Positions 20,536 to 31,155 of a stretch of 64,000 nucleotides of DNA are shown in pieces (within the stretch, counting starts at the first letter, position 1; each line of letters opens with the position of its first letter). The position numbers and the translations under genes are program-made. The stretch comes from Blumeriella jaapii (lineage: Eukaryota > Ascomycota > Leotiomycetes > Helotiales > Drepanopezizaceae): the NCBI GenBank assembly GCA_009599575.1, contig VWND01000008.1, forward strand, positions 1,178,001-1,242,000. The letters are read 5' to 3'. The notes below the pieces were generated by a model, which had not been told where the DNA came from, ran no database searches, and saw nothing but the letters and a program-made list of their open reading frames with translations.

Positions 20536-22585
20536 ATGATGCCCTCACCCTTACCTTCACCCTCACCCTCCTCCTCCTCCTCTTCCTCCTCCTCCTCCTC
20601 TCCTCCTCCTCCTCCTCCCCCTCCCCCTCCTCCCCCTCCTCCTCCTGGGCTGCGTACAAAGCCCGTTGCAAGGCCGTCTTCCACGCCGCAGACACGTCGG
20701 TGGTCGTCGCATTCTGGCTGTTTGGTAGGTCCATCCCCAGCGACCCTACACTCCCTCCCTCCCCGTCGCTGTCCCCTTCTCCTCGCGGTGCCATCGACTG
20801 ACAAGTCATTTCTCGACTCCCTCCCCAGGTCTGATCAACAACGTCTGCTACGTGATCATCCTCTCCGCCGCCCTCGACCTCGTCGGCCCTTCGGTCCCCA
20901 AAGGCGTCGTCCTCCTCGCCGACGTCCTCCCCTCCTTTCTCACCAAGCTCATCGCGCCCTACTTCATCCATGTCGTCCCCTACGCCTGGCGCATCCTCAT
21001 CCTGTGCGCCCTCTCGGTCACCGGCATGTTTCTGATCGCCCTCTCGCCCGCCGTCGCCGCCGGCGGCGCCATGGCGTGGAAGCTGTGCGGCGTCGGCATG
21101 GCCTCGCTGTCCAGCGGCGCCGGGGAACTGAGCTTGTTGAGCCTGACGCATTACTACGGCCCCTTCTCGCTGGCCGCCTGGGGATCGGGGACCGGGGGCG
21201 CGGGACTGGTGGGCGCCGGTCTCTATGTCTTGTTGACCAACACCATGGGCTGGAGCGTGAGAAGCAGTCTCTTGGCCTGTGCCTTCCTGCCCTTCACAAT
21301 GCCACTTGGTGAGTCTCCCGTGGAAGAGGAGCGATGAGCGGAAGCAGAGCCATCATGTTCCAAATGGGACTCGCCCTGAGAGGACTGTCCCATGTGGTAT
21401 TAGCCAATTGGCACTATCCAACTGGGGCTGTCCAATGGAGGACTATCCCACATAATATGGAACTTTCCAATCCGAGATGCTCCATGATGGGACTGTCCCA
21501 AGTGGCACTATCCAATTGGCACTATCCAGCATGGGACAGTCCGATGTTGAACTATCCAACATGTTATGGAACTTTTCATTTTGAGATTTCCCATTATGGG
21601 ACTGTCCCCCATGGCAATATCCAATTGGCACTATCCAACATGGGACTGTCCTATGTTGCACTATCCCACATGATATGGAACTTTCCAAGATGAGATTCTC
21701 CAATTGGGGACTGTCCAATATCGGAATTTTCATCTTCACCAACATCACGAGGCTCGTTCCCTTCTCACTCACCACCGACTGACTGCCTCGCTAGCATTCT
21801 TCCTCATCTTGCCCCAAGCACCCCTCCGCAAAGCCACTGCCAAAGGCTATACCGCCATCTCTTCCTTATCAATCGACGACGATGAAGACATCATCTCCCT
21901 GCCCACGTCCTCCGCGGCCGACGCCCTTCTCGCGCCCGAGCCGCCCTCTCCCGTGGCCGAGGCCTGCGCACCGCACTCCTCACGGCCATGCACTCCCCCC
22001 GACCGTCCGCGGGGATCCCAATCCCTCTTCCAGCACAACCTCGCCCGCGCGCGCGCTCTCTTCATCCCCTACATGCTGCCCCTCCTCCTCGTCTACATTG
22101 CCGAGTACACCATCAACCAAGGCGTCTCCCCGACGCTCCTCTTCCCCCTGCCCCAGACCCCCTTCTCCAGCTACCGCTCCTTCTACCCGCTCTACGCCTT
22201 CCTCTACCAGCTCGGCGTCTTCGTGTCCCGCTCCTCGACGCCCTTCTACCGCCTGCACAGCCTCTACACCCCCTCCTGGCTGCAGGTCGCCAACCTCGCC
22301 CTGCTGCTCGCGCACTCGCTCTACTTCTTCCTCCCCTCCGTCTACCTCGTCTTTCTGGTCGTCTTCTGGGAGGGCTTGCTCGGCGGCGCCGTCTACGTGA
22401 ACACCTTCGCCGAGATCATGGAGCGCGTGCCGCTCTCGGAGCGCGAGTTTAGTCTGGGTGCCACGAGTGTGAGCGACAGTGCGGGCATCTGCATTGCGAG
22501 TTTGGTGGGCATGGCGATCGAGCGGCCGCTGTGTGAGGCGAATGTCCGGAGGGGGCGGCCGTGGTGCCGGGATTTGGATTTGTGA
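20536..22585 (+). CDS. BTN1: Battenin/CLN3 family lysosomal-vacuolar membrane protein
   Basis: Recognised by FWLFGLINN at the exon 1/2 junction, then [36 protein letters not shown] and [16 protein letters not shown]. These are the family's most conserved stretches, spread over about ten hydrophobic segments. CLN3/Btn1 acts in the vacuolar/lysosomal membrane and affects pH and amino-acid homeostasis. Exons: to 20724, 20829-21308 and 21795-22585. Intron 2 is 486 bp, far longer than others here, and is largely a 109-bp satellite. The central loop (about 21841-22015) is acidic and Pro/Ser-rich. The 5' end is unresolved: the ATGs at 20536/20539 are out of frame with [12 protein letters not shown] (20646 on), because a CCT/TCC microsatellite lies between. 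No in-frame ATG exists, so the tract length here is probably wrong or the start is elsewhere. The start given is therefore provisional. Confidence 0.9.
21381..21724 (+). repeat. 109-bp tandem satellite inside BTN1 intron 2
   Basis: Units begin GGGACTGTCC at 21489, 21598 and 21707, exactly 109 bp apart. A more diverged unit begins at about 21381, and the last one is truncated. Each unit contains two or three GGGACTGTCC/CTATCCAA half-repeats and a conserved ATATGGAACTTTCCAA-type block. The array occupies most of the 486-bp intron. Confidence 0.85.
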
Positions 22586-24241
22586 TCTGCTGCCGGGCGG
22601 GCTTTGCCGGCGTTGGTTTATGGATGGGCGGTTGGGCGTATCGGGTTCTAGATCTGGATCTTCGGTCGAGATTGGGCTTGGGCTTTGGGGTTTAGGGGGT
22701 TATTCGAATGGAGGGGAAGAAGGATGAATGGATGGCTGCTTTCTTTCGAGACCATCGCGCGATGGACAGAGGGGATGGCAGTCGGAGGCTTAGAAGTGAA
22801 TCAATGCTTTTCGGACTGACCCTCGGATTTGGGATGCTTGTTTGCTTGCTTGTTTGTCCGTCGGCGTCGATGGGCTTGGCGATCGTGTATGTATGTAGAA
22901 ACGTTGAAACGTACTATCCCAGGTCCCAGATCCCAGGTCTTGGGTCTCAGGTGGCCGCGTCTGGCTTTCTAGAGGGGCTTCGGGAGGGGCTTCGTTGTCT
23001 GCTTTGTGCTCTGCTTTGTGGTCTGCTGCGGGATCTCATTAGTTCTGTCTAGGGAGAAGGAAGAGCAAAAAAGAAGGGGTGCGGGGGGGAGGGGGAGGGG
23101 AACAGAAAGAAGAAGGGGAACAGAAGAGGAGGAAAAGAGAACAAGTGAGCGTCGTCTCAAGACTTACTACTTACTTACTACACTGCACAATCCACCACCA
23201 CCATCACCACCACCTCCCCCCTCACAAGCGAGTCAGTCCCTCGCCAATCCCACCCAGCTAGCCAGTTCCCCCACGGCCGAAATCAACACCTTCCGCAGTT
23301 TGCATCTCCCCATACACCAAGCCCCCCCCTTCAAATTTCACCACAACAGACATTCCACCACTCGCCCAGGTTCGCAGACTCGTGGCTTTGGTTCCATGCG
23401 AAAGGCATCGTACACCAAGAGCAGAAACCTCGATGTTCAGACCGTGTAAATGGAGGAATGGATGTCACGATAGCGAATATCACGATAGCGAAGGCCTCGA
23501 GTCTAAAGCGTGCGAATCCTAACAGCGTGATCGTAGGTAGAAAGCTTGCTTCGACGAAAACAGGGACGTGTTTCTTTCTCCTTGGCGTTCGGCGATAGCT
23601 AGGATGAAATGTGTTTGGCGGAAATGAGGAACAGGATGTGATTCTAGGTGATGGTTTCTCGTGGTATTGTGATTGTTTCTCCTGGGATGATGTTTTATCG
23701 TGGTTTACTCGTTTTTCGTGGGATGAAAAGTGTTTGTAAATGTACACTAGGTACCTAGGTAGGTACTAATCTTGTCGTGAATCGGCTATCATGACAGAAA
23801 AGAAGAAGCCGGAAGTTAAGCGAGCCTGAGTAAATAGTCACTTATCGTGAGCCTCTAACTAGGTGGCCAAGTTTTTTGATGTGTACAGAATACTATTATT
23901 CAATGACATGGATTGTCGCTAAGGGATTATATCTATTTTCTAACGGAGGCACAATCTGGAGAAATATTCATTGGCGTGTATTGGATGATGGCGTTGGTCG
24001 AGACAGTCATTGAGGTTCTCTCATCCCATCCCACCCCATCGCATCCCAATGCTCTATCTAGTCTCAGAAAAATCAGAATCCTGACTGTGCGAGCAGTCAG
24101 TCAACATCCGCGCCAAGGTAAGACACCATTAAGAAAAGCTTCCGGCCGGAAAAGCCATCCATTGCAATCTGCGCTTTTCCTACCCTCCATTCCACTCGCG
24201 GTAAGTATATGAAACCCGACCCTCAACGCTCAAGACTCTTT
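22586..24241. other. Intergenic stretch between BTN1 and 2EXR gene
   Basis: Convergent 3' flanks. Poly-purine tracts near 23050-23140 and a CCACCATCACCACC tract near 23190-23210 are visible. A frame on the minus strand (23331-23747) has no domain and is not called. Confidence 0.5.
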
Positions 24242-25291
24242 TCAGAAACGGTACAGCCCTCGATTTCGCGAGCCTCCCCTTCCAGAGCCCCCCGCGCTGG
24301 TCAAAAGCTTGCGGCGCAACAAGCCGTCCGCGTGAATGCCGTACGCCGTGTCCGGACCCGTGGCGACCCTGCCGAACTCCACCCGCGCACTCGGCACGCT
24401 CCACGCGGGATCTCGCGTCCGTATGTTCTCGATGGCGAGGGCCAGATGCCGCACGGCGCCGGCGTAGATGAAGGGCGCCAGGGGGACACCCGCGGCAAAG
24501 TTGATGAGGCGTGTGACGGACCTGAGCATCGGGAAACGCGGCAGGTCGCGCTCGACGACGAAGGTGAACAGCGGCATGCTGAAATCGTCCGTCACTGCGG
24601 CGTGGCGGAGGTTGCGGATCTCCACGCAGGACGCGAGCTCTGCTCTGGCCATTAGCCACGTGTTCGGGAGCGGGAGATGGGGGGGGGAGGGGCAGGGAGG
24701 GAAGAGAAGAGACGCCATCTGTCTCGCGTCGGCAGATCGTGGCCTCGCAAGAGCATGGATACGAGACGTACCCGCAGACTGGAGAAACAGGACATCGCGA
24801 TCTAGGGAAATCCACAGGTTCTGGATGTTGGACCACGTGTTGCTGCTCGAGCACAGGGTGTAGGTGATGTGATCTTTGTCCGCGCCCTCGCCCGCGCTGA
24901 ACTCGCGCCTCGATTCGCGGCAGACGTGCAAGACGGCCGGTACGGGGCGGTGGTAGCGGCCTCTCGAGTCGGGCTCGATCAACACCGGGTCGGGAGCCGC
25001 GAAGGACCAGATCTGGATCCGCAGCTCCGGCGCCAGCTTTGCGAAGGAAGGGAATCGAGGGCCCGCGTCGACCTCGGGCGAGGAGACCGCCCATGTTGGA
25101 TCGTTTGGTCGGCTGAGGTCTGAACTAGGGCCTTCGGTATTCTGGGGGTGGGAAGGATAAGAGCGTGTGGGTTGAGAAGAGCGTGTTGGTTGAGAAGAGC
25201 GTGCGAGCATGGCGACGGGAGAAAACCTGGCGAAAATGGCTTTGATGATATGGGGTACATGACCTCGCAGCGATGTAGAGGAAAGATTCAT
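24242..25291 (-). CDS. 2EXR-domain protein
   Basis: The 2EXR motif is clear: FPSFAKLAPELRIQIW, then PVPAVLHVCRESRREF. It defines a large fungal family of unknown biochemical role, often related to F-box-like proteins. I start at 25291 (MNLSSTSLRG) because a TATATAT box lies about 70 bp upstream on this strand; the frame stays open to 25546 but that part is weak. A likely intron, 24771-24640 (GTACGT...GCAG, 132 bp, a multiple of 3 without stop), removes a poly-Pro/Ser stretch and joins QSAE to LASCVEIRNL. With it the protein is ~305 aa. A tandem SSQPTR pair sits in the N-terminal disordered part. No neighbour suggests a pathway. Confidence 0.75.
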   Translation of the reverse strand: MNLSSTSLRGHVPHIIKAIFARFSPVAMLARSSQPTRSSQPTRSYPSHPQNTEGPSSDLSRPNDPTWAVSSPEVDAGPRFPSFAKLAPELRIQIWSFAAPDPVLIEPDSRGRYHRPVPAVLHVCRESRREFSAGEGADKDHITYTLCSSSNTWSNIQNLWISLDRDVLFLQSAGTSRIHALARPRSADARQMASLLFPPCPSPPHLPLPNTWLMARAELASCVEIRNLRHAAVTDDFSMPLFTFVVERDLPRFPMLRSVTRLINFAAGVPLAPFIYAGAVRHLALAIENIRTRDPAWSVPSARVEFGRVATGPDTAYGIHADGLLRRKLLTSAGGSGRGGSRNRGLYRF

Positions 25292-25360
25292 GGTTGTAGC
25301 TGGCTGCGCGGTGTCTTTCGGTTGTGTTTCAAGAGCTAGGGAACCATCAAGAAGGTGAGA

Positions 25361-25368
25361 ATATATAG
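25361..25368 (-). promoter_or_regulatory. TATA box of the 2EXR gene
   Basis: On the minus strand, CTATATAT lies about 70 bp upstream of the ATG at 25291. It is the main reason for choosing that start. Confidence 0.4.
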
Positions 25369-25369
25369 A

Positions 25370-26631
25370 GCAACACTGATGTCGGGAGTACTGCGGCAAA
25401 ATGCTTCCAAGCGATTGAGTCACCAATGTATCAAGCTTATTCGGCACTCCTGAACAAAGACAGACCAGGTTGGTAGTAGCGGAGTAATTTTCAGCGCTTG
25501 GATTTCCATCCATCGCGACAACGGAACTGGATCGAGGGCTGCTCAATACTTGTAATGTCTTTGCGTATTTACTCTACACGCTTTGTTTACTTGTCCAGGT
25601 CAACCCTTGGCAAGCAGGTACTCTGGTGAGGTGAGATTTCCAAGGGAGCAAAGTCTCGTCTTCCAATTCTGTACCATTTATAGCATCCGGTGCCACCAGT
25701 AAGCAGGATGCAATATCTGACATCACTAAGATCTGGCTTCAACTCAAGGCATTCGAGGCGTGCACGTATTTGACAAGAATTTGCAACTTGCTGAGTTTTA
25801 GCATTATGCGACCAAATGACAGAGAAAACAAGTTAGAGATAGATGTGCGAACTTGTTGGAAAGTAAGTCATGTTCAAGATATGCAGTGAAAAGACAGCTG
25901 GTAGCTAAATAAAGAGCGGAGAGAGTCTTCGAAAAGTATCCTAAACGAACTATGACACCGCGAGATCAGACTCGAGACATGGAAACCAATCTTAAAGAAA
26001 TATCATCCACTCTCAACTTCAGATTGTAAATCGGTGGATAATGCGCTGTTGATAAAGATGACGCGGTTGGACGGCATTTAGGCTTGGTATCTAAGCTGTG
26101 GATAGTCATCTGACAGAAAGAACAGAATTTGGCAGAGGAATTCTGGTCTACCAAAGACAGCGCAATCATTTAATCAGCTCAGCTAAAAGTAAGGCTCCAG
26201 TCCTGAGGATAACAAGGTGCCTCGGTAAATTGAAGAGACGGTATACTGGGTGTATCAGATGGCCCGGTCTTTACGAAAAGTGGGCCCTAGCGCGCTTTCC
26301 GTTCTCGTTTGGTGGGGAGAAGACGTTAAAGAGAGAGCTGTAATTGGAGGGATCGGAGCATCTTATACTTCTCTTAGTCGAGCCGATGTTGGTCTGACTG
26401 GAATTTGACATGAAATGGAAAATGCAAATTCGTTGCGTACGATGTTCAAAGCCATGTTACCGCATATCGGTGCTGGCTGTGTATTCGACGATTGTAGAAG
26501 CCCACGATTCCATATGAAAAAGTACGCTATGAGATTGCGCCAAACAAACGTGACCCAATTGCCACGTTAGGCAAACCAACAATTCAGTGGGATGAAATAA
26601 CACTCACTCGTGATGCGGGCTCATAGTTACA
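25370..26631. other. Intergenic stretch, AT-leaning
   Basis: Upstream of the 2EXR gene and downstream of BET4. No supported gene, repeat or RNA. Confidence 0.5.
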
Positions 26632-28002
26632 TCAGTCTCTCGCTAGAGACTTCTCCCAATCGTTCCACCTGCCATATCTGAAAGGATCCAGCTTCCGCAG
26701 CTCTCCTAGCCAGGCTTTACAGTGCTGTTTTTCTTCGGGACGAGGCTTCCGTTCTTCCATCACGCATAATGCCATGGTGTACTCGATGAGAGCATCGTAG
26801 ATCCACTTACAGTCTTCTGCACCGTCTAGCATATCTTGCAGGACGAACAGCTGTTTCACAACATACTCGATGCGATCCTCACTCGAGAAATTTGGGGCGA
26901 TGGTGGCATGACCAACTGAATCGGTGAGGGTGGTCATAAGAAATTGGTAGTAAAACCAAGCGGATTGTGCGTATGGGTAGGAATCTGTGTACATTGCTGA
27001 GATTATGAGGTCGAATTCTGGGAGTTGTTAGCAAACCAAGGTACGAATGAATCGCTTCAAACTCACCATCATCCAGGAATCGCCTCCTGACTGTGTCGTC
27101 GGCGTTTCTCTCATCAAGTAGTCGTGGTATTAGTTTGCTTCGTCTGTGCCAGGCCGAAAAATTTGACAGCCCCTTTGGCGCATGTATCATCTTGGTTGTA
27201 TATTCGAATTCCGATTCCACCATACTCTTCCCGTGCAATCTGGCGCTTTCCAGCTCGGACACTACTTTCCGTCGATACCCCCATCCGTGAAAGTTCCGAC
27301 TGTCCTTGACCAACATCTTGCCCACCAGTCCAAGCTCTCGTAACCATAGCTCACGCGCAACGTCCGGGTCCAGCCGGTCGTTGGCCTGCTCGAGCAACCA
27401 CAACCGATAGTTCCACAGCCAATAACATTTTGGGTACTCTAACATGATTGGGAATAGAAACTCGAGGTCGGCCTTGATCATGTTATGAATTGTACCATTC
27501 TTCCCACGAGTCGGGGAGCTTGGGTTCTGCGGGGTCGTGGTCGAGCCCGCGGAAAGTGCGGTAGTAGAGGAGGATGATGTTACGGCAGAGGCTTTGGTGG
27601 TGTCGGTCAGAAAAGTACTCGGCAACTCCGTCGAGGGCGAGGATGAACCCGAAGGTTTGGAGAAGAATCCACAGATTAGCAAGCGCCTGCGGACGTTCCA
27701 TATTGTGTAGTATTCAGGGTTCTTCCGGAGCAGCTTTGAGGTAAGCTCGAGGACCTCGACCGTGTACTGGCGCTCGGCGACCTGCACAGCGTTAGCAGAT
27801 ATCTCAACCGGTGCTTCTCGGCATACCTTCAGCCTGATCAGAACCTCCAGCTCCTGGTACTTGGCAATCTCCTTCTGTTCGACAGCCCGCTGTTCTGCTG
27901 TTCGTTGTCCCGTCGTTGCTGTCCGCGAGACACCATGCTGTCGCCCTTATCAGCCAGACGTCCTTCGTGCTTCGGCAGGCGCAGGCATCATACGCTTGCC
28001 AT
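26632..28002 (-). CDS. BET4: Rab geranylgeranyltransferase alpha subunit
   Basis: The alpha subunit of the type II prenyltransferase that attaches geranylgeranyl groups to Rab GTPases presented by Rab escort protein. Exons: 28002-27994, 27937-27827, 27781-27067, 27017-26632. The first exon is only 9 nt (Met-Ala-Ser) and joins HGVSRT to give the family's usual MASHGV start. Introns are 56, 45 and 49 bp with canonical ends and consistent phase; 406 aa. Prenyltransferase-alpha (PFTA) repeats are evident: NPEYYTIWNVRR, YPKCYWLWNYRLWLL, DSRNFHGWGYRR, LSNFSAWHRRS and PYAQSAWFYYQFL. This is the expected set of W-containing helices. A Ser/Thr-rich insert of about 40 residues follows the first repeat, common in fungal members. 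It is divergent from the AMA1-like gene. Confidence 0.93.
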
Positions 28003-28560
28003 CTTCCAAGCGAAGACCTTGAGATGCCGATGGTGAAGCTGGATGGTGAAGCTGAGGCCAGGTGGTGATGCGGCTCCGTGGGTTGTAGGTTCAACGTTGG
28101 CGTTGACGTTGACCGAGACCGAGACCGTGACGGCTCGAGGGCAGCCGCGAGTCAGCTGACCGCGTAAGCGATCTTAGTCTGACTCGAGTATCAACTCCGG
28201 CCAACGTCCTTCTTTCCCCCCCTCCCCCTCTCAATCTTCCTCTCCTTCGTGCTCCAACGCAACGATCCAACGATCCAAGACACGAAGGGATATGATATAC
28301 TAACAGCTCCAGTATCACTATTACCGAACAAGTCCAGCGGCACTGCATCATTGCACCGACGTGGCAGCCCTCCTCGGACACGGTCTTCTCTCTTTTCATA
28401 GTGTATCTTCATCAACCTCGATCCTGTTTCGATCCTTTTTCGATCCTGTTCTGTTGATGTTCCCTTGTTTCCTTTCGTCCCGAGAGAGAAGAGTCGATAG
28501 TCCGCAGTTTCTGTCGCGGCCTACCTTCAGCCTCCTCGGCCCTCTCCTTTGAAGACCAGC
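28003..28560. other. Divergent BET4/AMA1-like promoter
   Basis: 558 bp between two divergent starts. It has a GACCGAGACCGAGACCG repeat near 28108-28125 and CT-rich tracts toward the plus-strand gene. No ORF is called. Confidence 0.45.
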
Positions 28561-31155
28561 ATGGCCATAGGAAGCATTTCGTGCAAGAAACGAGCCTACA
28601 AGACTGATGCCACAGATCCCGAATCCTTCTATCAGCCCCGGCCGCCCGCTATTCGGACTCCGGGATACGATAAAACAGAATTCGATGCTGGTATGAGGTC
28701 CACGGTAGACTTCCAAGTGTAACTTCTAACAGAGGCAGTCCTCGAACACTTTCACATACCCTATCAAAATGTCAAGCCTCTCGTTTTCGACGATGAATGC
28801 CCATATAAACTGCGGGAAGTCAACCAGCCTTCAGGATCCGGAAATTCTCGTTCCTCACAACCCAGTACGATGGCGCTTCGGATACAGAGAAAAAGGTCGT
28901 CGTGACTGCTACTTTGCCAAGGACCACCCCCCGTACGGACTCTGTCCGTCGACGCCCGTCCTTAAAAGCTTTTGGAAGCTCGGCTTCATCTATCTCTTTC
29001 AGATCCCCGGATAGGTTCTTGCCTAGGCGGCCGACACTTGAGTCTGCAGTGGAAAGCTTCCGAACCGGCAAGGATACCAAAGCGTTGACCACAGATGAGA
29101 AGCTACTGCGACATAAGGATGCGAGCCCTGATGCCTTCAATCCTCGTCGTAGAGCGACCTCCCCGATCCCCAATGCCGTTCGTCCACAGCCGCGGCGGAA
29201 TTTCTCGGGGAACAGAAGCGGCAGTGGGAGTGCAACCGTCCTTACTTTTCAGAGAGATCCTGCCGCCGTCAATGGCGAGCGGCAAGTAAGTGCACGCCAC
29301 TCGAGGACACATTGTAATATATATACTGGCCCAAGGACCAAGACACCAATCATTCGATTCGCACCTGCTTCCCTGCTGACATGACCAGGTCAGTGTAGGT
29401 ACAATATGGAGGGTAGGTGGCCTTGCTCCGGTGAGTGGTGTCTCGAATGGTCGGGGAGGTCTTCTGGGAAGTGGTACGAACGCACCGCTTTACACCACAT
29501 CTTTCACCGCGAGGCCGAAAGCCCTAGAGGACAAGGAGAGACATGAAAGTCGGCTCGCCGAAGCATTGGAGCTCGATCGCGTAGGCCGGATCCTCGAGTT
29601 TCGTGATCCATCCAGCTCCCCCCTAAGGTCTACCGTGGAGGAGAGGGGAACTCTTACCCGAAAGGATTACAAGACAGCCTGGTTGGGAACCGAGTGGGTG
29701 ACTGGTGGGTCGGACCGTAGTATGCAACTTCTACTGCACCATGTGGCAGCTGTAGACTAATCCTGAATAGAACTTCCAGCCAGTGAGGAGGTTCGGACTC
29801 TGCCCATGGCACCTTTTAAATAAGTGGATCACTCTAATCACTTCATGTTACTGATGCCAAGTACAGTACTTGACGCTCCGAATCTTCGCGATGACTTCTA
29901 CTGCTCAGTTCTTGCATACTCTAAGACATGCCACACTCTTGCTGTTGGTCTTGGATCTATGCTGTACGCCTGGTCTGAGATGCAAGGTGTCCATCTTCTT
30001 AATGGAGGGACGAATAACGGGTCGTGGCTCACGTCACTGGCTTTCTCGTCCACTCCGGGACAGAAAAGTATCCTCGCTTTCGGCAAATCCGATGGTTCTC
30101 TCAGTCTCGTATCCCTGTACGACAGCATGTTACCTCGATTTGAAGTGCAGCAGCCGTCCCCGATCGCGTGTCTCACCTGGAGACCACAATTCACGATGCG
30201 TCCTTCTCGATCCCCAACGACGCCCAATATTTCGGTCAAGACGGAGGATCTCCTGGTCGGGGATGAAATCGGTAACGTTTATTATTACTCTGTTGAATGG
30301 CCCGATAGTTGGGAGGTGACTCGCAACGGCTGGTCCGGATCAATGACACTGCTTACACGGATTTCAGTGCATACACAGCAAATCTGCGGGCTTTCGTTCT
30401 CTTGCGATGGCAGTCTGCTCGCCACTGGCGGGAATGACAACCTGTGTTGCTTGTTCAGAACTAATGATGTGCTACACAAGACTCGCGATGAGGCAGAGGC
30501 TTTGGAAGAGGTATTCGTAGGAGCCGACGGTATACGACGAGTACACACACTCGCAGGGCAAGGCGGGGTCAAAGAAATCAAACTCGGGACCGAGAAACAT
30601 CGCTGGATACACGGTGCTGCAGTGAAAGCTATCGCATTTTGCCCATGGCGTGATGGATTGGTCGCCACTGGGGGAGGAAGTAACGACAAATGCATTCATT
30701 TCTTCCATACGACGTCCGGAACATGCCTGGCTACCATCAGCGTTGCAGCTCAGGTCACCTCTCTCATCTGGTCCACTACTCGCCGCGAAATAGCAGCCAC
30801 GTTTGGCTATGCTCAGCCAGAGCACCCGTATCGGATCGCGGTCTTCTCGTGGCCCGAATGCAAACAAGTCGCAGCCATACCGTGGGAGGGCGAACATCGA
30901 GCTTTGTATGCCATTTCATACCCGGGGGGGCCCAATGAGAGCCAGAATCAAACCAATCGAGAAGGTGTCCGGGGCTTGAGCCGCACTGCGACAGAAGGCT
31001 GCATCGTAGTAGCCTCCAGTGATGAGAGTGTCAAGTTCCATGAAGTGTGGACAGCTGGTCAGAAAGCGACTGTCGGTGGTGAGGGCCTGCTTGGCGGGAG
31101 CGACATTCTTGAGGGACTGGAAGGCATTGACAAGGAAGGTGAAGTCATTAGGTAG
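28561..31155 (+). CDS. AMA1: Cdc20/Ama1-type APC/C activator (WD40), with two frame breaks
   Basis: An activator and substrate adaptor of the anaphase-promoting complex. Hallmarks: a C-box-like DRFLPRRP, the GSGTNAPLYT segment, RTLPMAPFKVLDAP leading into a WD40 propeller (DDFYCSVLAY, LAVGLGSMLYAW, LLATGGNDN, VKAIAFCPW, LVATGGGSNDKCIHFF), and the C-terminal Ile-Arg tail that docks on APC3. Exons: 28561-28690, 28739-29285, 29389-29704, 29771-29820, 29867-31155 (~777 aa when repaired). Divergence from Cdc20/Cdh1 and the insertions point to the meiotic Ama1/Mfr1 branch, but I cannot run a tree. Two breaks: near 28897-28903 one nt is missing between QRKRSS and VTATLP. At 29820/29821 the donor reads AAA-TAAGTGG where AAAGGTAAGTGG is expected, so the splice site lacks GG. 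Both look like sequence errors. Confidence 0.88.

Noticed and set aside
20359..21312. 317-aa open frame overlapping BTN1 exons 1-2
   Set aside because: Pro/Ser/Arg-rich shadow frame; the conserved CLN3 motifs are in the other frame with proper introns.
21334..21775. Open frames of ~110-120 aa on both strands in the BTN1 intron
   Set aside because: They are read-through of the 109-bp satellite; repeats without stops open frames on both strands by construction.
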